From NCBI GenBank assembly GCA_030039135.1, contig JASHQN010000146.1, forward strand, positions 1-13,024: a DNA stretch of 13,024 nucleotides, read 5' to 3'. The notes below the pieces were generated by a model. The model was given only the letters and a program-made list of their open reading frames with translations, was not told where the DNA came from and did not search any database. Both the position numbers and the translations under genes were made by a program. Of the stretch, positions 6,701 to 11,932 are shown piece by piece. Numbering within the stretch: position 1 is the stretch's first letter; each line of letters starts with the position of its first letter. The DNA comes from Thermoplasmata archaeon. GTDB lineage: Archaea; Thermoplasmatota; Thermoplasmata; Lutacidiplasmatales; UBA184.

Positions 6701-8271
6701 GCCAGGCCTGGCCCGAGGCCGCGAACGCCTACGCGCACGCGATCAGCCTCGCTCCGGCCGACGTCGACGTCCTGTCCCGGGCCGGGTTCGTCGCGGAACG
6801 GCTCGGCCATCCGAACGAGGCCCTCTCCTTCTACGAGCGCGCCACGGAGTCCGATCCGAAGAACAAGCAGGCGTGGACGAGCCGCGGGCTCGCGCTCCTC
6901 GCGATCGGACGTCCCCAGGACGCTCAGACCAGCTTCGAGCGCGCTCTCGCGATCGACTCCGACTTCGCCCCGGCGAAGGACGGGAAGAAGCTCGCGCTGC
7001 AGAAGACCCGGGATTCGGAGATCCAGCGCTACGGTCGCGACGCGCTCCTGCTCGAGGCCAAGCTCAACCGTACCGTCGCCAAGAACGACCTCTTCGTCAC
7101 CCTCCACGTGCCGTACGATTTCCTCGAGCCGGTCCTCGCCGCGATCAGCCGGACCCCCGAGGTGCGGGTCGACCGGCTCGAGGCGGCCGAGGTCCACGAT
7201 CTCGAGAACTCGTCGTACCACCTGATCACGCGAGCCCTCGAGCGTCGACCCCCCGGCATCGAGCGTCGCGGGTTCACGCTCGCCGACGTCGCCGTTCTGT
7301 GCCCCCCGTCCTACACGCTCGAGCAGATGCAGCGTCTGTTCGGTTACATCAAAGCGGTCCTCGAGGCGGACCTGCGGGCCGAGAACCTGCGCCTCACTCC
7401 CGACGTGGAGGAGCTCGCCCGGAAGGCCCTCGTCCTCCCGCCCGAGCAGCGGACGCTCTTCCAGCTCGTCCGGAACCTGAAGGTCGGACTCTACAAGGCC
7501 CGGCTCATCAAGGTGGTCGAGGAGGCCGGCTCCGCCGTCCACGCCCCGCTCCCGACGCTCGATCTCGGCGCCTACTCCCCCGAGTTCCGGACCGGCGCGG
7601 ACGACTCCAGCCCGTCGGCGGCCGCACCCGAGCCGGCGGCCGAGACCGAACCTGTCACCAAGCCGGACGGCGACGTGTTCTTCGCGCCCGAGAACCAGCC
7701 CGCGCTTTCTCCCGGCGCCGGGCCGGCCCCTGACTACGTTCCCTCGGTGGTGACCGCTACCTCGTTCGGACGGGGCGCCGCCCCTGCGCGATGCGTCGGA
7801 TGTGGCGGCATCGCGTCGGTCGTCCACGCCTGCGGGGCTCCGCTCTGCCAGCACTGTGTCGGCCAGTTCCCCAACTGTCCGAAGTGCGGGCGGCCGATCT
7901 CGACCGACAATACGCGCCCCCTCGCGGGCACCGTGATCCGCGCCGCATCGTCGGCGCCTTCGGCAGGCGGCGCGACGCGAGCCCCGGCTCATCGATCGAA
8001 GCCCGCGCCCGCCCCCGCGCGCAAGGACCACCCCCCGGGCCCGGAGAAGCCGGCGCCGGATCGCCCCACTGCCACCGCCCCGGCCGCGCCGATCCCGACG
8101 GGCCCCGGGCCCCGAAAAGATTCGGGCCCCGCGGCTGCGACGAAAGGCCCCGCGCCGGCCCCTTCGCCCGGCCCCGCTACGGTCGCAAGGGTGCCCGAGC
8201 CCCCGGCGCCGCCACCGCAGGCTCCCGCCAAGCCCCGGCGCGACCGGGCGGACGACGAGCCCCGTCTATAG
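3706..8271 (+). CDS. Giant tetratricopeptide-repeat protein with unknown C-terminal domain and zinc-binding module
   Basis: The 1521-residue protein has about 30 tandem TPR units from roughly residue 20 to 1095. Typical signatures recur at about 34-residue spacing: G/A-x-L at helix turns, YxxA and ALAIDS-like ends, and NKQAWTSRGLALLAIGRPQD in the last units. Residues about 1106-1275 form a separate mixed domain that I do not recognise, with conserved-looking pieces such as GFTLADVAVLCPPSYTLEQM and RTLFQLVRNLKVGLYKARL. A linker follows, then a Cys/His cluster at 1363-1394 (C1363, C1366, H1374, C1376, C1381, H1383, C1384, C1391, C1394) that should bind one or two zinc ions in a RING- or treble-clef-like way. 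The last 120 residues are Pro/Ala-rich with Lys/Arg. No signal peptide or membrane helix is seen, so a cytoplasmic scaffold is likely. ATG 3706 is chosen from the TATA-like box at 3671-3680; an upstream GTG at 3652 would add 18 residues. Confidence 0.88.
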   Translation: MASASGPAELTTTPAPIDEVRRRYRAALDLEASPDRDQYTSALKAFLAAVESGSKGLVDAGTELAPWLDEAAMAFYRASKPELARRAVDLGLEFTPGASSLLHHKALILLAQNQDLAEVVSLADKAIEANPHDKGLWATRGDALKLLGQPAEAAEAYLHAQQLDATSMQYVDKALKLVPNHSRALRMKLELARAHGGELPALAACEELLKATPDDAELLLARADLLAALGRLPEALDALDRVHAVAPDDPRAKTLQLRALFRLERTADAVPIAKGIVEGSTVPDAGSLEEIARALESDAPDLAIAARGRLREIDPRNLQNLIELRDLALRLDRVDVALGACRSVLAAQPDNLEAMRGIAELELAAGHTDRSVAAYESLVKAHPHAVADHRKALEVARTAHRDDAAQKFAEAILAEEPTDIEAQVELARSYSAAGDVAGALRAYDAVLAAHPGELPYLLEKKEIVARANDPAQLAPVLDELFRLDPTRTDVAVERGNLYLTLAYDRPEGSTERDRAARTALVSYERASTDPEAAGVSQLGIARASRIVGDHDRAVRAYGDFLNRDGNQARNDVLKELGHALRETGRNSEAVGAYGRAISGGLEDADLFWGAAEVFAHLNQEGRALQLLEVLLRREPNNPMFLRRKGQLLLQTGKRTEALAVLQAAVQGTPGDPHAYFDVAEALRAQGAYADAIAYYRKGLGVDPRSRHGRLALAETLLLAGQYPEVVAIADQLLKEDPNELAAWKARGDAWRELGRPTEVLYSLTAILLLDPENASALLEKFRLHRDAGEPKEAFETLTKLLSIDGPDAKDATLHLERGDLAASLGLVDDANRAYERAAEIDPVYRVEIAIRRARLRLTAGRPDLALEVLDEGLKASPAGAPANVAALLLRAEILTALERPAEARAVYDEVRQREPRSPLAIAGTARALLDEGRHADALEFLRQSIPQVPPQETLYLLLAEGESGLGHLDAAADALKKGVEVLPKSVPLWVRLGEVGIARQAWPEAANAYAHAISLAPADVDVLSRAGFVAERLGHPNEALSFYERATESDPKNKQAWTSRGLALLAIGRPQDAQTSFERALAIDSDFAPAKDGKKLALQKTRDSEIQRYGRDALLLEAKLNRTVAKNDLFVTLHVPYDFLEPVLAAISRTPEVRVDRLEAAEVHDLENSSYHLITRALERRPPGIERRGFTLADVAVLCPPSYTLEQMQRLFGYIKAVLEADLRAENLRLTPDVEELARKALVLPPEQRTLFQLVRNLKVGLYKARLIKVVEEAGSAVHAPLPTLDLGAYSPEFRTGADDSSPSAAAPEPAAETEPVTKPDGDVFFAPENQPALSPGAGPAPDYVPSVVTATSFGRGAAPARCVGCGGIASVVHACGAPLCQHCVGQFPNCPKCGRPISTDNTRPLAGTVIRAASSAPSAGGATRAPAHRSKPAPAPARKDHPPGPEKPAPDRPTATAPAAPIPTGPGPRKDSGPAAATKGPAPAPSPGPATVARVPEPPAPPPQAPAKPRRDRADDEPRL

Positions 8272-8300
8272 TCGAGCGCCGCGAAGGGCGGACTCAGGCT

Positions 8301-8309
8301 CTTATACTG
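8301..8309 (+). promoter_or_regulatory. TATA-like box for the membrane-protein/SPFH operon
   Basis: CTTATACTG lies in the 68-base gap after the TPR gene. Its TATA core starts 35-38 bases before the ATG at 8340, predicting a leader of about ten bases or less. No convincing Shine-Dalgarno site precedes that ATG. This suggests the four-gene unit downstream has its own promoter rather than depending only on read-through from the TPR gene. Confidence 0.55.
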
Positions 8310-8339
8310 TAGCGGGCTCGTTCAGCCGGAACTACGGTT

Positions 8340-8897
8340 ATGGCGAGTCCGGCGCCCCCTTCCGCTGCTCGCTCCCCGAAGTGGAGCGGAGCGATCCTGA
8401 CGGTCCTCTTCCTCGTGATCGCGGCCCTGATGTTCTACGCGGTCTTCCTCCTATTCCCGGGAAGCTCGCACTTCTACGGCCTGATCTGGATCGGGATCCT
8501 GGCCCTGATCCTGGCGGTCGCGTCCTTCCTCGCGGAATCGGCCTCCCGCGACCCGACGTACCAGCGCTCGCTCGCCTGGGGATTCGCCGGGCTCGGTTTC
8601 GCGGTCCTCTACCTCACCCTCGGTCTTGCCCCCTCCTACGGTGTGAGCCTCGGGCTATGGCAGTACGTGGGACTGATCTTCACGACGGTCGCCGTCGCGC
8701 TCTGGGTGGGTCTGCTCGCCTACCGCCAGCGCAGCGTCGCCGCCACCGCCGCGCGAGAAACGCCCCGGGCGGAATGGCGCTCGAGACCCGCGCCGTCGGC
8801 CTTCAGTTACGCGGCCGCGAACTCCCCCGGTGTCCCTGCGACCGCCCCTCCGCCGCCGTCGACGAACGAAGCTCCGCCACCGGCCGGAGGAAGCTAG
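8340..8897 (+). CDS. Four-helix integral membrane protein of unknown function
   Basis: I do not recognise this 185-residue protein. It has four clear hydrophobic segments at about 17-39, 46-65, 77-97 and 108-128. A short N-terminus with Arg and Lys and a positive AYRQRS after the last helix both suggest cytoplasmic ends. The last 55 residues are a Pro/Ala/Ser-rich tail ending in PPPSTNEAPPPAGGS, probably disordered and cytosolic. It is the first gene of a tight plus-strand unit: the next start codon follows the stop after one base. By position it could be the membrane anchor for the soluble SPFH and zinc-ribbon proteins downstream, as YdjH-type proteins are proposed to be in bacteria, but I cannot show sequence similarity to them. 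Confidence 0.82.
   Translation: MASPAPPSAARSPKWSGAILTVLFLVIAALMFYAVFLLFPGSSHFYGLIWIGILALILAVASFLAESASRDPTYQRSLAWGFAGLGFAVLYLTLGLAPSYGVSLGLWQYVGLIFTTVAVALWVGLLAYRQRSVAATAARETPRAEWRSRPAPSAFSYAAANSPGVPATAPPPPSTNEAPPPAGGS
8886..8890 (+). promoter_or_regulatory. Shine-Dalgarno site fixing the start of the zinc-ribbon protein
   Basis: GGAGG inside the last codons of the membrane-protein gene stands eight bases before GTG 8899. It decides in favour of this GTG over an in-frame ATG at 8830, which would overlap the upstream gene by 68 bases and has no such site. Confidence 0.75.
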
Positions 8898-8898
8898 C

Positions 8899-9669
8899 GT
8901 GTCCGCGCCGGCTCCTCCCGCCGCCGCACCTGCGAGCGCGGCCGCGACGTGCCCGCAGTGCGGGGCGCCGCTCGCGCCGAACGCCAAATTTTGCAACCGA
9001 TGCGGCGCCGCTGTCTCTGGACCCACTCCCGGCGCTGCCTCCAGTACGGCTCCGGTGACCTCGCCCCCGGCGTCCGCCCCTGCCCCGTCGACTTCGCCCA
9101 CCGCCGCCCCCGGCAGCGCGCCGGGAGCTCCCCCGGTCGACTTGCGTCAGACGGTCGAAGCGGACCGGGGTATCCTGAAGCGACTCCAACTGCTCGTCCC
9201 GGGCTTCCGCGGCTACCGGCAGGCGGAAGACATCCGCGCGGCCGACAGTCTCCTGCGGATCCAGGTCGCCGACAAGATCCGGAACTCCCGGACGACGCTC
9301 GAGAATACCCGCCAGGCTCTCGTGAACGCGAACCAGTTCAGCGCGCTCACCGACCTCGCGCCGCTCCTGGCGGACCTCTGGCGCCTCGAGGGCCAGATCC
9401 GGTTCGCCGAGCAGGGATACACGGGCTTCTCTCCCGCCGTCCGCATCAACCCTCAGCAGCTGGACCGCCTCTACGAGTACGACTTCGGGTTCGTCCAGGC
9501 CGCCGACCAGCTCGCCCAGACGATCTCCTCGATCGCCAGCCTCGCGACCGGACCCGATCCGTCCTCGGTCGGCGGGGTGCTCGCGACCGCCCGCGGCATG
9601 GTCAACCAGCTGGATCAGGCCTTCAAGGCTCGCGTTCAGGCGATCGAGATGATTCGAGTCGCCGCGTAG
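8899..9669 (+). CDS. Zinc-ribbon protein with C-terminal helical domain
   Basis: This 256-residue protein begins with an Ala/Pro-rich stretch and one zinc ribbon (C18, C21, C32, C35; CPQCG followed by CNRCG). A Pro/Ser/Thr/Ala linker runs to about residue 79. From about residue 80 to the end it is largely helical, starting with a segment containing LVPGFRGYRQAEDIRAADSL at about 99-118. That PG-x-x-GY plus Asp/Arg-rich helix pattern recalls bacterial zinc-ribbon proteins that, from memory, often neighbour YdjI-type SPFH proteins. No membrane helix or enzyme motif is visible. It sits between the membrane protein (one base apart) and the SPFH gene (18 bases apart), so it is most likely a subunit or adaptor of the same complex. 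The function is not known. Confidence 0.85.
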   Translation: MSAPAPPAAAPASAAATCPQCGAPLAPNAKFCNRCGAAVSGPTPGAASSTAPVTSPPASAPAPSTSPTAAPGSAPGAPPVDLRQTVEADRGILKRLQLLVPGFRGYRQAEDIRAADSLLRIQVADKIRNSRTTLENTRQALVNANQFSALTDLAPLLADLWRLEGQIRFAEQGYTGFSPAVRINPQQLDRLYEYDFGFVQAADQLAQTISSIASLATGPDPSSVGGVLATARGMVNQLDQAFKARVQAIEMIRVAA

Positions 9670-9687
9670 TAGGAGGAAACAGTAGCG

Positions 9688-10854
9688 ATGGTCAGCAACG
9701 CACCGATCCCGTCCACCGGTGGCAGCCTCATCGGCGCGACCACGATCAACTGGGAGGACGCGTACAAGGGGAACAACGTGATGTGGCGCGTCCCGCGCAA
9801 CATCCGGTGGAACGACAACATCGTCGTCCGCCAGGACGAGACCGCCGTCTTCTATCGGGACGGAAAGGTCCTCGCGTACCTGGAGCGACCGGACCGGTAC
9901 GCGCTCACGAGCCTCAACGCCCCGATCCTCGGGAACCTGGTCAAAGAGCTCTCGGGAGTGCGGCAGGAGGCGGAGGTCTACTACCTCCAGCGCCGGATCT
10001 TCGACGGAAAGTTCGGCAGCACCGAGCCGTACGTCTTCCGGGACCCCGACTTCGGGCTCGTCCAGCTCCGGGTCTTCGGCTCGTACCGCTGGCGCGTGCA
10101 GGCGCCGGACAACTTCATCAACCAGTTCGTGGGGACGTTCGGCGCCGTCACGACCCCCGACGTCGAAGCGCGTCTACGCGACCAGATGGTCCTCCTCGTC
10201 TACAACACCCTCGGTAAGCTCAAGGACCAGGGGATGCGCGTCACCGACCTCGCTCCCCAGCTCCTGACGATCGAGCAGGCCGTCCTCGGGGCCGTTCCCC
10301 AGCACTTCGGCCCGCTCGGCGTCGAGGTCCAGCAGATCCAGGGACTCTCGGTCAGCGTCCCGGACGACGTCCAACAGGCGATCGACACCCGGTCGAAGAT
10401 GGGCGTCCTCGGAGTGAACTACATGCAGTACCAGGCCGGTCAGGCCATGACGACCGCGGCCGCCAACCCCTCCGGTGGCGCCGGTGCGCTCACGGGAGCG
10501 GGGGTCGGGCTCGGTGCGGGGCTTGGCATCGGCTACGGGATGGCCGGCCAGATGGGCAGTGTCTACGGGTCCGGCCCGAGCACCCCCTGCCCGAAGTGCG
10601 GCGCGCTCGTACCGCCCGGGACGCGGTTCTGCCCGAACTGCGGCCAGGCGATGACCGGTGGGGGACCTCCGGCCGCGGGCCCGACGACGCCCTGCCCGAA
10701 GTGTGGCCAACCGGTCCCGGCCGGCACCAAGTTCTGTCCGAATTGTGGCGCGTCGATGGCTCCGCCGGCGCCGCGCACCTGCCCGAAGTGCGGCAAGTCC
10801 GTGGTGACCTCGGGAAAGTTCTGCCCCGAATGCGGAGCGCCCCTCCCCAGCTAG
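9688..10854 (+). CDS. SPFH (stomatin/prohibitin/flotillin) domain protein with three C-terminal zinc ribbons, COG4260/YdjI-like
   Basis: The 388-residue protein has the layout of the COG4260 family (sometimes labelled virion core protein). An SPFH region spans about residues 20-245, with typical elements INWEDAYKGNNVMWRVP, IVVRQDETAVFYRDGKVLAY, and a Gly-rich turn before the Phe/Trp-containing strand VFGSYRWRV. A Gly/Ala-rich stretch (about 262-298) follows. Three near-identical zinc ribbons then occupy C301/C304/C315/C318, C336/C339/C350/C353 and C365/C368/C379/C382. No N-terminal membrane helix is seen, unlike classic stomatins, so it needs either a partner or peripheral attachment to reach the membrane. 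In Bacillus subtilis the analogous YdjI is linked to the membrane by YdjG/YdjH and helps recruit PspA; here the neighbours could play that part. GGAGG at 9672-9676 lies 11 bases before the ATG. The gene is followed 36 bases later by another zinc-ribbon gene. Confidence 0.9.
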   Translation: MVSNAPIPSTGGSLIGATTINWEDAYKGNNVMWRVPRNIRWNDNIVVRQDETAVFYRDGKVLAYLERPDRYALTSLNAPILGNLVKELSGVRQEAEVYYLQRRIFDGKFGSTEPYVFRDPDFGLVQLRVFGSYRWRVQAPDNFINQFVGTFGAVTTPDVEARLRDQMVLLVYNTLGKLKDQGMRVTDLAPQLLTIEQAVLGAVPQHFGPLGVEVQQIQGLSVSVPDDVQQAIDTRSKMGVLGVNYMQYQAGQAMTTAAANPSGGAGALTGAGVGLGAGLGIGYGMAGQMGSVYGSGPSTPCPKCGALVPPGTRFCPNCGQAMTGGGPPAAGPTTPCPKCGQPVPAGTKFCPNCGASMAPPAPRTCPKCGKSVVTSGKFCPECGAPLPS

Positions 10855-10890
10855 AGGGACCGGGCCGCGGCGGGACATAGGGAGAGCGAG

Positions 10891-11883
10891 ATGCCGGTGT
10901 ACTGCGTGAAGTGCGGCGCGCAGCTACCGGACGGAGCGCAGTTCTGCTTCCGGTGCGGGACGCCCGTGGCGGGCGCCGCGGGCGGAGCAGCCCCGAGCCC
11001 GGCCCCCACCGCGTCCAAGCCCTCCGGGCCGGTTCTCGCCGCCGCCGGAGTTCAGGAGCTCAAGTGCCCGTCCTGCGGAGCCCCGATCCACCCCGCGTTC
11101 GGCGAGATGATCGTGACCTGCGACTACTGCGGCGGGTCCGTCACCCTCGGCGGGGCGGGGTGGAAGGAGATCCAGAAGCACACGATGCTGTCGCTCCGGG
11201 TCATGGACCGGAACGCGGCGCTGAAAGCGGTCCACGACTACGTCGACCAAGGGTTCTTCCACCGCAAGGACTTCGAGGATTCGAAGATCACCGAGGAACG
11301 CCTGAGCTACGTGCCGTTCTGGGTGATCCCCGCGTCCGCGACGACGTCCTATCAGTACCAGGCGGCCGGGACGGCGATCGGGGCGACCGCGGGAACGATG
11401 GCCGCCTCGGCCCTTCTCGCGGGGGCGCTCGGCGGCGGGCGCCGCGGCGGCGTGATGGTGATGCCGATCATGGCGGGGCCCGTCGTCAACCCGACCCGTG
11501 CGGAGACCATCTCGGGGCAGTACGAGTTCCCGATCGTCGCGGTGAAAGCGATGACCGCCTATCAGCCGAAGGACTACCGGTTCGCGCTCGATGGCCGCAC
11601 GCTCTTCGACAAGAAGGCGATCCCCGAAGGTACGACGATCCTCAACGGCGACGTCGGCGAGGACGCCGCGGGCCACTCCGCCCAGGCCTACGTCCAGCAG
11701 CTCCAGTCCGAACAGGCCCACCAGAAGCACAGCATGGTCTCCCAGATCCGCACCCAGGTCGAGATCTCCGAAGGCGAGCTCCTCCACGTCCCGGTCTGGT
11801 ACTTCCACCTCGACCACAAGGGCCAGGGAACGATGGTCCTGATCGACGGGAACGCGGGCCGGGTCATCCGGACCGTTTCCTAG
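10891..11883 (+). CDS. Double zinc-ribbon protein with paired Trp motifs, possible partner of the SPFH protein
   Basis: The 330-residue protein has two zinc ribbons. The first is at C5/C8/C19/C22, of the short DZR type like those of its neighbours; the second is at C59/C62/C77/C80, of TFIIB type (CPSCG, CDYCGG). Residues 97-140 form a helical segment. Two similar strand motifs follow: LSYVPFWVIPAS at 138-149 and LLHVPVWYFHLDHKG at 297-311, the latter leading into VLIDGNAGRVI (316-326). Between them lies a Gly/Ala-rich hydrophobic stretch (158-200) that could insert in or lie on a membrane but is broken by GGGRRGG. Zinc-ribbon proteins with such a P-x-W and IDG-x-x-G ending are, from memory, related to YdjG-type proteins often misnamed as PriA or TFIIB-like; no helicase motif is present. 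GGAGAG at 10881-10886 lies just before ATG. As the fourth gene of the unit it likely acts with the SPFH protein. Confidence 0.83.
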   Translation: MPVYCVKCGAQLPDGAQFCFRCGTPVAGAAGGAAPSPAPTASKPSGPVLAAAGVQELKCPSCGAPIHPAFGEMIVTCDYCGGSVTLGGAGWKEIQKHTMLSLRVMDRNAALKAVHDYVDQGFFHRKDFEDSKITEERLSYVPFWVIPASATTSYQYQAAGTAIGATAGTMAASALLAGALGGGRRGGVMVMPIMAGPVVNPTRAETISGQYEFPIVAVKAMTAYQPKDYRFALDGRTLFDKKAIPEGTTILNGDVGEDAAGHSAQAYVQQLQSEQAHQKHSMVSQIRTQVEISEGELLHVPVWYFHLDHKGQGTMVLIDGNAGRVIRTVS

Positions 11884-11900
11884 ACCGCTGGAAGCCGCTT

Positions 11901-11909
11901 CTTTAAGCC
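11901..11909 (+). promoter_or_regulatory. TATA-like box for the beta-propeller gene
   Basis: CTTTAAGCC lies in the short gap after the double zinc-ribbon gene. Its TTTAA core begins 31 bases before ATG 11933, and the ATG lacks a Shine-Dalgarno site. This supports both the start codon and a separate, near-leaderless transcript for the surface protein. Confidence 0.55.
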
Positions 11910-11932
11910 AGGTTCCGCCGCTCGTTCTTCGG

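Noticed and set aside
3802..8031. Minus-strand open frame of about 1400 codons opposite the TPR gene
   Set aside because: It is the antisense shadow of a strongly G/C-biased gene that avoids stops in that frame. Its translation is Arg/Glu/Leu/Val-rich without any domain, while the plus strand carries regular TPR repeats and a promoter.
8106..8131. Inverted repeat with an AAGA loop that could be a hairpin terminator
   Set aside because: It lies within the coding tail of the TPR protein, has a mismatch in the stem, is not followed by a T-run, and is easily produced by chance in GC-rich Pro/Gly codons.
8949..10217. Plus-strand open frame spanning the zinc-ribbon and SPFH genes
   Set aside because: The translation is Arg/Pro/Gly-rich noise crossing two well-supported genes that have proper ribosome sites.
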